Assembly (NCBI RefSeq): GCF_003965815.1
Contig: NZ_RXOE01000001.1
Coordinates: 1,240,001-1,304,000, forward strand
Source: Variovorax gossypii
Lineage (GTDB): Bacteria; Pseudomonadota; Gammaproteobacteria; Burkholderiales; Burkholderiaceae_C
Reading direction: 5' to 3'
Length of the DNA: 64,000 nucleotides
Program-made: the position numbers and the translations under genes
Shown here: piece after piece, positions 34,906 to 43,900 of the stretch
Layout: each line of letters starts with the position of its first letter
How positions within the stretch are numbered: the first letter of the stretch is position 1
Notes under the pieces: model-generated
What the model saw: the letters and a program-made list of their open reading frames with translations, nothing else
Database searches by the model: none
Told to the model about the DNA's origin: nothing

Positions 34906-35225
34906 TGCGCTGCACGCGCGCAAACAACGCGGCACTTCACAGCACGCGGCAAGCCCGCTACATTCACCGCTTCGACAACCACGCAGGAACAGGAGGTACG
35001 AGATGGAAAACGCCGTAATTCATGCCCCCACCATCGTGCGGTTCGTCGGGCCTCATCTGAACTGATCGTTCAACAGCAGCAAGCACCGACCGCCTGGCCG
35101 GTCAGCCCAGCGGCCATCTTCTCCGGCCGCAGCGCCCCCGAACCGCCCCGATTCAATCAAGACGCCGCCGCAGGCACGCCCGTGCCCGCGGTGCCCCGTT
35201 CATTTGTCGAATCAAGGCAGCAACC
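34906..35225 (+). other. 320-bp intergenic region before a frameshifted GNAT gene
   Basis: This stretch holds no long open frame. It contains the candidate 20-residue ORF at 35003-35065, a short GACCG/CGGTC stem soon after it (about 35088-35103), and C/G-rich sequence up to the SD-like GGCAGCAACC before ATG 35226. I see no intrinsic terminator or tRNA. The arrangement of short ORF, small hairpin and downstream gene resembles a leader region, without proof. Confidence 0.5.
35003..35065 (+). CDS. Candidate 20-residue leader peptide
   Basis: MENAVIHAPTIVRFVGPHLN, ending in TGA, follows a near-perfect AGGAGGT ribosome-binding site 5 nt before the ATG. No other gene in the immediate region has as good a site. 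It ends 160 bp before the start of the double-GNAT gene. A translated leader controlling the downstream resistance-like acetyltransferase, or a small stand-alone protein, are both possible; neither can be shown from sequence. Confidence 0.4.
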   Translation: MENAVIHAPTIVRFVGPHLN

Positions 35226-36310
35226 ATGCTTGAAAACCGTGCCGCTAACGCGCGGCATACCGTGACAACAACAGTGTTCGATCCCAGCGCGCGAGCGAAG
35301 CCGACTGGGCCAACTTTCTCGCCTACTGGCGACTGCGCACCGAGGAAGACTTTCCCGGTGACCCCGTCGCTCCCGATGCCGATACCCGGCACAACGTGCA
35401 GCAGTCGAACCCGCTGTACGAGTTCCATCGCGTGCTGGCCGTCGGCGCGAGCGGCGAATTCATCGGCAGCCTGAGCGCGAGCTTCCGTCGCGAAGGCACG
35501 TCCGGACACGAGGCCTTCGCGCCTTTCGTCGAAGCCTGGGGCGGCGTGCTGCGCCCGCACCGGCGCCAGGGCGTCGCGAGCGCCCTGCTTCGCGCGCTGC
35601 TCGAGCTGATGGAAGCGCGAGGCAAGTCCGTCGCGACCATCAAGACCCACCTGCCAGAGGGCCACGCCTTCATGCAGGCCGTCGGTGCCCCTCATCGGCA
35701 TCGCAGCGTCGAGAACCGCATGTACTTCGCGGATCTCGACTGGCATGAGCTCGCAGGCTGGCGCGCCGAAGGCTTCGGGCCCGGCCACGGTCTTCGCGCC
35801 GAGATGCATGCGGGGCGCGTGCCGCTGGAGCGGCTGGCAACGCTGATGGCGCCGCTGTCCGCGCTGCTGAACGATGCGCCCACGACGTTGCTCGAGCGCC
35901 CGCCGCTGCGCTACGACCTGGAAGACTTCCCGCCCTGGTACGCCGACATGGACCGGCGCGGCGGCGACCACTTCCTCGTGCTGCTGCTCGACGGCGACGA
36001 AGTGGTCGCGGTATGCGACGCCGCGTGGAACCGGCACTTCCCCGACCGCATGCACCAGCGGCTCACGGCCGTCGACCGCCGCTGGCGCGGCAAGGGCCTG
36101 GCCAAGGCCGTGAAGGCCGCGATGCTGCAGCTCGTGCGCGAGCGCCACCCCGAAGTGACGATGGCCTACACCCACAACGCCGAGGTCAACGCGCCCATGC
36201 TGTCCATCAACCACCGGCTCGGCTACAAGGCGTACAGGCACGACGGGTACTACCAGCTCGGCACCGAAAACCTGAGGTCCTACCTCTCCGACCGGGAGGT
36301 GCGCCCATGA
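35226..36310 (+). pseudogene. Tandem-GNAT acetyltransferase with a frameshift near its start
   Basis: The frame from ATG 35226 gives MLENRAANARHTVTTTVFDPS and then loses sense. In the -1 frame ASEADWANFLAYWRLRTEED continues without a start codon until GTG 35396 and runs to 36310. A single missing base around 35285-35305 (CAGCGCGCGAGCG) would join the two. The joined protein has two GNAT domains: LRPHRRQGVASALLRALLEL (motif A of the first) and RWRGKGLAKAVKAAMLQLV (second), as in mycothiol-synthase-like tandem acetyltransferases. Either a real frameshift mutation or a sequencing error is possible. Translation from GTG 35396 would delete part of domain 1. The stop overlaps the RIO kinase start (ATGA). 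Confidence 0.75.
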
Positions 36311-37161
36311 AGGCCCCGCAGCGACTCCAGCCGCTGATCGACGAAGGCCTCGTCGACGCCGTGGTGCGCCAGCTCATGAGCGGCAAGGAAGCCATGGTCT
36401 ACGTCGTGCGCTGTGGCGACGAGACGCGCTGCGCCAAGGTCTACAAGGAGGCCGACAAGCGAGGCTTCCGCCAGGCCGTCGACTACACCGAGAACCGGCG
36501 CGTCAAGAACTCGCGCGAGGCGCGCGCCATGGCCAAGGGCACGCGCTTCGGTCGAAAGGTGACCGAGGCCATCTGGCAGAGCGCCGAGGTCGATGCCCTC
36601 TACCGTCTGGCCGCCGCGGGCGTTCGGGTGCCCGCCCCGCACGACTTCTTCGAAGGCGTGCTGCTGATGGACCTGGTGACCGATGCGGACGGCGACGCCG
36701 CCCCGCGCCTGTCCGACGTGGACTTCTCGCCGCAGGAGGCGCTGCGCCACCACGCCGGCCTGCTGCGGGAAGTGGTGCGCATGCTCTGCGCCGGTATCGT
36801 GCACGGCGACCTCTCGGAGTTCAACGTGCTGCTGGCCGAAGACGGCCCGGTCGTCATCGACCTGCCCCAGGCCGTGGACGCCGCTGGCAACAACCATGCG
36901 CAGCGCATGCTGCTGCGCGACGTCGGGAACCTGCGCGACTTCTTCGGCCGGTTCGCGCCGGCGTTGCTGCGCACGCGCTACGGCGAGGAGATCTGGCACC
37001 TCTACGAGCGCGGCATGCTGCGCCCGGAAACCGAGCTGACCGGCAGGTTCGAGCCCGACACCCGCCCGGTCGACCTGCGCGAGGTGTTGCGCGAGGTGAA
37101 CGACGCCCGCATGGAAGAAGCGACGGCGCGCCGGCTGCGCGTGCGGACGCCGCGACAATAG
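36307..37161 (+). CDS. RIO1-family atypical serine kinase
   Basis: 284 residues from ATG 36307, overlapping the acetyltransferase stop (ATGA). SGKEAMVYVVRCGDETRCAK is the RIO glycine-rich loop with its Lys. GIVHGDLSEFNVLL is the catalytic loop with Asp and Asn (around residues 164-177), and VVIDLPQAVDAAG is the metal-binding segment. Bacterial RIO kinases such as PA4780-like proteins are ATPases or kinases of unclear target. Translational coupling to the GNAT gene hints at a shared regulatory role. Confidence 0.9.
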   Translation: MKAPQRLQPLIDEGLVDAVVRQLMSGKEAMVYVVRCGDETRCAKVYKEADKRGFRQAVDYTENRRVKNSREARAMAKGTRFGRKVTEAIWQSAEVDALYRLAAAGVRVPAPHDFFEGVLLMDLVTDADGDAAPRLSDVDFSPQEALRHHAGLLREVVRMLCAGIVHGDLSEFNVLLAEDGPVVIDLPQAVDAAGNNHAQRMLLRDVGNLRDFFGRFAPALLRTRYGEEIWHLYERGMLRPETELTGRFEPDTRPVDLREVLREVNDARMEEATARRLRVRTPRQ

Positions 37162-37171
37162 CGGGCCCTGG

Positions 37172-38125
37172 ATGCCCGCCCCGATGACCGCCACTGCCCC
37201 GCCGCCCCGCGCCCCGCGCCCGCTCTTCCCCGCCACCGCCGCCGCGCGGCGCATCGCAAAGGCCGCAGCCTTCGTGGCCCTGGGCTTCGGCCCGGCGGCC
37301 CACGCCGCCGGCATCCGGCTGGAGGACGACCGCGGCACCACCGTCGAACTGCAGGCGCCTGCAAGGCGCATCGTGTCGCTGATGCCATCGCTGACCGAAA
37401 CCGTCTGCGCCCTCGACGCCTGCGACCGGCTGGTGGGCATCGATCGCCATGCCAACTGGCCGGTGTCGGTGAAGGGGCTGCCGCAGGTGGGCGGCATCGA
37501 CGACGCGAACGTCGAGCGCATCGTCGCGCTCAAGCCCGACCTGGTACTGCTGCGCCCGCGCAGCCGCGCCGCCGAACCGCTGGAGCGCCTTGGCCTGAAG
37601 GTGCTGGCGCTCGACGCCAAGACCCATGCCGACATGCGCCGCGTGATGGAAACCGTGGCCCGCGCCACCGGCCGCCCCGGCGCGGGCGAGGCCTACTGGC
37701 GCAAGCTCGACGCCGGGCTGGACGCGGCCCGTGCCCGCGTTCCGGCCGGCTGGCGAGGCCGGCGCGTGTATTTCGAGGTGCATGGCGGCATGGCCGCGGC
37801 CAGCGAAAGCTCCTTCATCGGCGAGACGCTGGCCCGCCTCGGGCTCGGCAACGCCGTGCCCGGCACGCTCGGCCCCTTTCCCAAGATGAGCCCCGAATTC
37901 GTGGTGCGAGCCAACCCCGACGTGCTGATGGTGTCGGCCCTCGGCGAAATCTCCGCCATGGCCTCGCGGCCCGGCTGGTCGGCCATGTCGGCCATCCAGC
38001 GCGGACGGGTGTGCAGCTTCGCCTCGGCGCGCTTCGACCTGATGATGCGGCCCGGCCCGAGGCTCGACGAAGCAGCCGACGCGATCGTGGGCTGCCTGAA
38101 TTCCCTGGGCGACCCGAAGCCCTGA
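37172..38125 (+). CDS. Periplasmic cobalamin/metal-chelate-binding protein, BtuF-like
   Basis: 317 residues with a long N-terminal signal region ending AAHAAG. RRIVSLMPSLTETVCALDAC and LVGIDRHANWPVSVKGLPQVGG are typical of helical-backbone binding proteins of the BtuF/HutB/FhuD class, and ERIVALKPDLVLL is the standard linker. BtuF delivers cobalamin to BtuCD, but no BtuC/BtuD genes lie beside it. The cobalt operon beginning 1 kb further on the other strand makes a corrinoid ligand reasonable. Confidence 0.82.
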   Translation: MPAPMTATAPPPRAPRPLFPATAAARRIAKAAAFVALGFGPAAHAAGIRLEDDRGTTVELQAPARRIVSLMPSLTETVCALDACDRLVGIDRHANWPVSVKGLPQVGGIDDANVERIVALKPDLVLLRPRSRAAEPLERLGLKVLALDAKTHADMRRVMETVARATGRPGAGEAYWRKLDAGLDAARARVPAGWRGRRVYFEVHGGMAAASESSFIGETLARLGLGNAVPGTLGPFPKMSPEFVVRANPDVLMVSALGEISAMASRPGWSAMSAIQRGRVCSFASARFDLMMRPGPRLDEAADAIVGCLNSLGDPKP

Positions 38126-38156
38126 ACCGACAGTCCTTTTCGTTTCCCTCCCCCCG

Positions 38157-38684
38157 ATGAAGCATCACAAGCGAACCTCGTCCACCCCCTTCGTGCGCGT
38201 CGGCCCCAGCGGCGTGCACGGCCTCGGCGCCTTCGCCACGCGCGACCTGCCGGCCGAAGCCTTCCTCGGCCTCTACGAAGGCCGCCGCTACACCAAGGCC
38301 GAGATCGCCACCAAGGTCTGGGACGACCAGCTCACCTACCTGTTCACCCTGTCGAACAACGAGACCATCGACGGCGCGAAGGGCGGCAACGCCACGCGCC
38401 ACCTCAATCACTCGTGCGAGCCGAACTGCGAGGCCGTGGAGGAATACGACGAGGGCGGCGAGCTGGTGCTCAAGTTCCAGACGCTGATGGCGGTGGACGC
38501 GGGCGACGAGCTGTTCATCGACTACTCGCTCACGGCGGACGACGGCTCGCCGCCGTCGAAATACCCCTGCCACTGCGGCTCGCCCAACTGCAGGGGAACG
38601 ATGCTGGCGCCGCCCGACGAAGCGCCTCCGCAGGAAGCGCCTCTTCCTCTTCTCCAGGAAGCTCCGGCCGATCAGCCCGCCTGA
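38157..38684 (+). CDS. SET-domain protein-lysine methyltransferase
   Basis: 175 residues. VHGLGAFATRDLPAEAFLGLYEG begins the SET fold; NHSCEPNCE (residues ~83-91) is the pseudoknot motif with the SAM-binding Asn/His; ELFIDYSLT supplies the catalytic Tyr; and a post-SET CHCGSPNCRG holds three Cys for zinc. Bacterial SET proteins of this size may methylate ribosomal or chromatin-like proteins; the target is unknown. The 3' end overlaps the convergent RidA gene by 13 bp. Confidence 0.88.
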   Translation: MKHHKRTSSTPFVRVGPSGVHGLGAFATRDLPAEAFLGLYEGRRYTKAEIATKVWDDQLTYLFTLSNNETIDGAKGGNATRHLNHSCEPNCEAVEEYDEGGELVLKFQTLMAVDAGDELFIDYSLTADDGSPPSKYPCHCGSPNCRGTMLAPPDEAPPQEAPLPLLQEAPADQPA

Positions 38685-39088
38685 GCGGCGTCAGCCACCC
38701 TGGCGATGCACTTGATCTCGAGCAGCCAGTCCGCGCTGCCGAGCCTCGCGACCTGCACCAGCGTCTGGGAGATCTGAGGATCGCCGCCGAACATTTCGGC
38801 GCGCAGCCCGAACAGTTCGTCGCCCCTGCCCAGAAAGCCGTCGATGTCGGTCACGAAGACGGTCTCGTCCACGACGTCCGCCATGGTCGCGCCGAAGGAT
38901 TCGAGCACCGTGCGGACGTTGGCATAGGCCTGCTTCACCTGCGCCGCGATGTCGCCCGCGCCGATGGTGCGGCCCTCGCCGTCCACGCTCACCTGGCCAG
39001 AGAGATAGATGGTGTCGCCGACCTGCACGCCGTCGGCAATGATTTTTCGGAATGGTCCCTCGCGCACTACGCGCCTCGATGCCGGCAT
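38672..39088 (-). CDS. RidA/YjgF-family protein
   Basis: 138 residues. GDTIYLSGQVSVDGEGRTIG and DIAAQVKQAYANVRTVLESF are the RidA core, and DVVDETVFVTDIDGF the dimer-interface strand. Canonical RidA has an Arg (near residue 105 in E. coli numbering) and hydrolyses enamine/imine intermediates; here the end VQVARLGSADWLLEIKCIAR retains a plausible Arg but in a diverged context, so this may be a RidA subgroup with a different substrate. It lies upstream of the chelatase gene on the same strand, separated by 128 bp. Confidence 0.85.
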   Translation of the reverse strand: MPASRRVVREGPFRKIIADGVQVGDTIYLSGQVSVDGEGRTIGAGDIAAQVKQAYANVRTVLESFGATMADVVDETVFVTDIDGFLGRGDELFGLRAEMFGGDPQISQTLVQVARLGSADWLLEIKCIARVADAAQAG

Positions 39089-39216
39089 GACTGATCCTCT
39101 CGTTGAACGGCGGCAGTATCGAAGGACCAGCGCCGCTCATGGCGCCGCGCGGAAGATGGCCCCTCCGGACGCAAGCCGATACGCCGGTGGCCAGGCACGC
39201 CGGCCGCTCTTGTGAT

Positions 39217-40934
39217 TCACGCCGTGCCGGCGGCCGGCAGATAGCGCGCGTCCCAATCCTCGGCGAGCTGCCTCGCGCGATGCAGCGGCAACCGTGCCGC
39301 CTCGAAGTCGACCACGCAGGCCACGTCGGCGGACGCGGGCCGCGCGGGGTGCACGCTGCTGCGCCCGTCCGTCAGCAGCCACAGCCAGCGTTGCCTGGTC
39401 TCGCTCTTCGCCAGCAGCTGGTCGGCACGCCGCACCCCCAGCGCGAGCGGCGTGCCGCCGCCTGCCGCGATCGGCGCGATCCAGTCGTCGTTCCACGCAC
39501 TGGCGCGGCGCGGCGGCAGGCGCAGTTCGACCGTGTCGCCGGCAAAGCACAGCAGCGCGACATGGTCGCGGCGCTGGTAGGCCTCATGCATCAGCGCGAG
39601 CAGCAGGCCCTTGGCACGCGCGAGATTGCCGTCGTTGCGCATCGAGGCCGAGCAGTCGAGCAGGAAGCAGTGCAGCGCGCCGCTGCGTGCTTCCTGCGGG
39701 CGATGGCGCAGATGCTGGGTGCGAAGCCGGTCGGCACCGCGCGCCGCGAAGGTGCGCGGCCAATCGAAGGCTCCGCCCTGCGTGGCGGGGCCGTGCCATG
39801 CGTCCCTGTGCGAGCCCTGCCTCCGGTCACCCTGGCGCGCGCCAGCGGGTGCGGCGTCCCGGAGGCTCAGGCTTTTTTTGGGGCGACGGCCTGCGCCGGG
39901 GCGATCAGCGGGCGCAGCGGTTTCACGCGCTCGATGCCGACGGGCTCGGGGGGCATGGCGCCCCAGTCCTCGTCGCCCGTGCCGTTCGTGCCGCGCTGCC
40001 CGTTCGCCGTGGCATCGGGCCTTGTGGCGAGGGGTGCCGGAGACGGCGCTGCAGCCTCGGCTTCGGGCTTGCGACGGTGCAGCAGCACCGCTTCAGCCAC
40101 GCGCCGCACGTGATCGGCCGTGATCTCGTCGGCGCCTTCCCACGCGGCGAGCGCCCGGGCCGAGCGCAGCATCACGAGGTCGGCGCGCAATCCGTCCACG
40201 CCGGCGGCAATGCACAGTGCGCCTACCGCCTCGTGCACCGCATCGCCGTAGGGCAGCGCCGACGTATCGGCCACGAGGGCCCGCGCGCGCGCCAGCGAGG
40301 CAGCCAGCGCGGCCTCTTCCTGCGCATGCTTCGCGCGAAAGCCCTGCGGATCGGCGTCGAAAGCCAGCCGGGCGCGCACGATGGCCTGCCGCCCGGCGGG
40401 GTCGTCGATGTTGCGCAGCTGCACGCACAGGCCGAAGCGGTCGAGCAGCTGCGGACGCAGCGTGCCCTCTTCCGGGTTCATCGTGCCCACCAGCACGAAG
40501 CGCGCGGCATGCCGGTGCGAGATGCCGTCGCGCTCCACCACGTTGACGCCGCTGGCTGCGGCATCGAGCAGCGAGTCGATCAGCGCGTCGGGCAGCAGGT
40601 TGATCTCGTCCACGTACAGCACGCCGCCATGCGCGCGCGCCAGCAGGCCGGGCGCAAAGGCGAGCTCGTGGCCGGCCAGGGCCTTTGCGAGGTCCAGCGT
40701 GCCGACCAGGCTTTCGAGGCTCGCGCCCAGCGGCAGCGTGACGAAGGGCGCGCCGGGCAGCAGCTCGGCGAGCGCGCGCGCCGCCGTTGTCTTGGCGGTG
40801 CCGCGCGGCCCTTCGATCAGCACGCCGCCCAGGCCCGGGTCGACGGCAGCGAGCAGCAGGGCCTGGCGCAGATGCGGCTGGCCCGCGATCGCGGCAAAGG
40901 GAAAAGGCACCGGCATCGGGGCGGCTGTGGTCAT
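39217..40934 (-). CDS. chlD: Cobalt chelatase medium subunit ChlD, made by -1 frameshifting
   Basis: The gene begins at ATG 40934 (overlapping the cobN stop, ATGA). It codes an AAA+ ATPase domain with GPRGTAKTTAARALAELLPG (Walker A), GGVLYVDEINLLPDALIDS (Walker B) and LLDRFGLCVQL. The zero frame stops at 39867. After an A7 run at 39879-39873 the -1 frame continues, as KSLSLRDAAPAG and on to a VWA domain whose MIDAS is LLDCSASM near residue 420, ending at 39217. No ATG/GTG start serves the VWA frame; ATG 39642 lies inside the MIDAS. A -1 shift would give a 572-residue ATPase-VWA subunit. Single chlD genes producing both subunits by programmed frameshifting have been reported for cobalt chelatase. 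Confidence 0.85.
39819..39879 (-). promoter_or_regulatory. Programmed -1 frameshift signal: A7 slippery run and stem-loop
   Basis: On the minus strand the zero-frame codons CCA AAA AAA GCC TGA provide a perfect A-AAA-AAA heptamer (39879-39873). Six bases later begins GCCTCCGG (39866-39859), which pairs perfectly over 8 bp with CCGGAGGC (39826-39819). The intervening 32 nt contain a further palindrome, CTGGCGCGCGCCAG (39845-39832). Slippery site, short spacer and downstream stem are the textbook elements of -1 frameshifting. I see no clear internal Shine-Dalgarno stimulator. Confidence 0.85.
39867..40934 (-). CDS. Cobalt chelatase small subunit: zero-frame ChlI-like product of chlD
   Basis: Zero-frame translation of the same gene ends at TGA 39869-39867, giving 355 residues. 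These comprise the AAA+ domain with Walker A GPRGTAKTT, Walker B LYVDEINL, the Mg-chelatase ATPase insert region TMNPEEGTLRPQLLDRF, and a Pro/Ala-rich tail ending VAPKKA. The size and domain content match ChlI/BchI (CobS-analogue) small subunits. Most ribosomes would make this product, so it would be in excess over the shifted form, as a hexameric ring requires. It is coupled to cobN. Confidence 0.85.
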   Translation of the reverse strand: MTTAAPMPVPFPFAAIAGQPHLRQALLLAAVDPGLGGVLIEGPRGTAKTTAARALAELLPGAPFVTLPLGASLESLVGTLDLAKALAGHELAFAPGLLARAHGGVLYVDEINLLPDALIDSLLDAAASGVNVVERDGISHRHAARFVLVGTMNPEEGTLRPQLLDRFGLCVQLRNIDDPAGRQAIVRARLAFDADPQGFRAKHAQEEAALAASLARARALVADTSALPYGDAVHEAVGALCIAAGVDGLRADLVMLRSARALAAWEGADEITADHVRRVAEAVLLHRRKPEAEAAAPSPAPLATRPDATANGQRGTNGTGDEDWGAMPPEPVGIERVKPLRPLIAPAQAVAPKKA

Positions 40935-43900
40935 CGGGGGATTCCTTCCATCCGCTGCTCGTGGTCGAGCAGCAGGTTCTCCAGCTGGGCGCGGTAGTCG
41001 CCGGGCGACTGCCACAGGCCGCGCTGCATGGCTTCGAGCAGGCGGTTGAGCATGTCGGTCAGCGCGCGCGGGTTGTGTTCGTTCACGAAATCGCGGGTGG
41101 CTTCGTCGAGCACGTAGGCCTCGGCCACCATCGCGTACTGGTGGTCGCCGACCACGCGAGCGGTGGCGTCGAAGCCGAACAGGTAGTCGACCGTCGCGGC
41201 CATCTCGAAGGCGCCCTTGTAGCCGTGGCGCTTCACGCCGTCGATCCATTTCGGGTTCACCACGCGCGAGCGGATGACGCGGCCGATCTCCTCCTTCAGC
41301 GTGCGCACGCGCGGCGCCTGCGGGTTGCCGTGGTCGCCGTGGTACATGGCCGGCTGCCGGCCGCTCAGGTGGCGCACGGCGGCGGCCATGCCACCCTGGA
41401 ACTGGTAGTAGTCGTTCGAGTCGAGCAGGTCGTGCTCGCGGCTGTCCTGGTTCTGCATCACGACGTTCATCGCGCGCAGGCGGCGAACCAGCGCCCCGGC
41501 GGCAGGCACGCCGTCGCTGCCCTGGCCGTAGGCGTGGGCGCTGCCGCCGACATAGGCCCGCGACAGGTCGTCGTCGGTCTGCCAGTCGCCGCGGTCGAAG
41601 AGCGGCTGCAGACCCGAGCCGTAGCTGCCGGGCGCCGAGCCGAACACGCGCCAGCCGGCCTGGGTGCGGGCGGCCTCGGGTGCCACGCCCTGCGCTTCCA
41701 GTGCGGCAGCTTCGCGGAGGATGCGTGCGCGGATCGGGTTGCGCTCCTCGTCCTCGTCTTCCTGCGCGGCAACGGCCTGCACCGCCGCGTCGAACATCTG
41801 CACGGCATTGGGAAACGCGTCGCGGAAGAAGCCCGAGATGCGCAGCGTGACGTCGATGCGCGGACGGCCGAGCCCGACCGTGGGCAGCACCTCGAAATCG
41901 ACCACCCGCTGGCTGCCCGGCGCCCACTTCGGCCGCACGCCGATGAGAGCGAAGGCCTGCGCCAGGTCGTCGCCGCCGGTGCGCATGGTGGCGGTTCCCC
42001 AGACCGACAGGCCCAGGGCCGCCGGATAGTCGCCATGCTCCTGCATGTGCCGCTCCACCAGCTGCGCGGCCGACTTGAGGCCGAGCATCCAGGCCGTGGG
42101 CGTCGGGATCGCGCGGGTGTCGACCGCGTAGAAATTGCGGCCGGTCGGCAGCACGTCGGGCCTGCCGCGCGAGGGAGAGCCGCTCGGGCCCGGTGGCACG
42201 AAGCGGCCCTGCAGGGCGCGGCAAAGCTGCAGCAGCTCCTGCGCGCCGCAGGCATCGAGCGCGGGCGCGAGGCTGCGGTCGATGCGCGCCATCACGACGG
42301 CGGCGCGCGGCAGCTCCGGCGGGCATGCGCCCTCTTCCATCAGCCGCTGCGCGAGCAGCTCCAACCGCTCGCGTGTGTCGCCGTGGTGCCGCCATGCATC
42401 GGTGCTCACCGACTGCAGCAGCGCGGGGCGTGCGCCCTGCCATGGCGTGGCGGCGTCGATGTCGAGCGGATCGAAGCCGTCGTCCGGCAGCAGGTCCTGC
42501 GACAGCGCGCCGAGCAGTCCGGCGTTCGCTCCCGCGCCATCGGCGGCCGGGTAGCGCGCCAGCGCCAGCAGCGTGTCGCGCCGCAACCGCCCCTGCGGCG
42601 ACGCGCCGAACACATGCAGCCCGTCGCGGATCTGCGTTTCCTTCAGCTCGCAGAGGTAGGCGTCCACGCGCGCGAGCACTGCGTCGTCTTCCTCGCCCGG
42701 CATGCCCAGCTCCTCGACCAGGTGCTGCGCGCGCACCGCCGCGAGGATCTGCGCGCGCAGCACCTTCGCGCGGCGCGCGTCGACCAGCAGCGCGTCGTAG
42801 TACTCGTCGACCTGCCGCTCAAGGTCCTGCATCGGGCCGTGGTTCTCGGCGCGCGTGAGCGGCGGCATCAGGTGGTCGACGATGACCGCCTGCGTACGAC
42901 GCTTGGCCTGCGCGCCCTCGCCCGGGTCGTTGACGATGAACGGATACACGTTGGGCAGTGCCCCGAGGATGGCATCGGGCCAGCAGGCCTGCGACAGCGC
43001 GATGCTCTTGCCCGGCAGCCATTCGAGGTTGCCGTGCTTGCCCACGTGCACCACGGCGTCGATGGCGAAGGCTTCGCGCAGCCAGAAATAGAAGGCCAGG
43101 TAGCTGTGCGGCGGCACCAGCTCGGCGTCGTGGTAGCTCGCGTAGTCGGCTGCGCCCAATGTGCCGAGAGCGCGCGCGGGCTGGATGCCGACGAACACGC
43201 GGCCCAGCCGCAGGCCGGCGATCATGAAACGGCCGTTGCGCAGCATCGGGTCTTGCTCGGGCGTGCCCCAGCGTTCGTCGATGGCCGCCGCCATGCCCTC
43301 GGGCAGCTTCGCCAGGCACGCGCGGTACTCGGCCAGCCCGAAGCTCTGCCACGCGGGCCGCACGGCCCATTGCGCGGGGTCGTTCGCGATGCCTTCCTGC
43401 AGCCTGCGCATCAGCGCATCGCCGTCGGCCGGCAGCGAGCCGGGCTCGCCCAGCGCGTAGCCTTCGGCCGCCATCGCATGCAGGATCGCCATCACCGAAG
43501 CCGGCGTGTCCAGCCCCACGCCGCTGCCGATGCGGCCTTCGCTGCCCGGGTAGTTGGCGAGGATCAGCGCGATGCGTTTCTCGCCGGCGCGCAGGCTGCG
43601 CAGACGGCACCAGCGCCGCGCCAGCTCGGCCACGAAGGCGATGCGGTCGGGCTCGGGCTGGTAGCTGACCACCTCGGTCTGCGTGAGTTCGCAGCGGTGC
43701 GACAGGCCCTTGAAGCTCACGGCCCGCGTGACGATGCGGCCGTCCATCTCGGGCAGCGCGATCTGCATGGCGATGTCGCGCGGGCGCAGGCCCTGGCTGT
43801 CGGCCAGCCAGTCCTCGCGGTTGCCGCCGCTCACGATCACCTGCAGCACGGGCGCGTCGCCGGCCAGTTCCACATCCTCACCCTGCCCGCCTTGCCCCAG

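Noticed and set aside
32404..34935. Long minus-strand open frame opposite the RT gene
   Set aside because: Antisense shadow of the RT and GNAT genes; no start site or motif, and composition typical of reversed high-GC coding sequence.
39217..39642. Independent VWA gene starting at ATG 39642
   Set aside because: That ATG is the Met inside the MIDAS motif LLDCSASM; the coding sense extends upstream to the chlD slippery site, so this is part of chlD.
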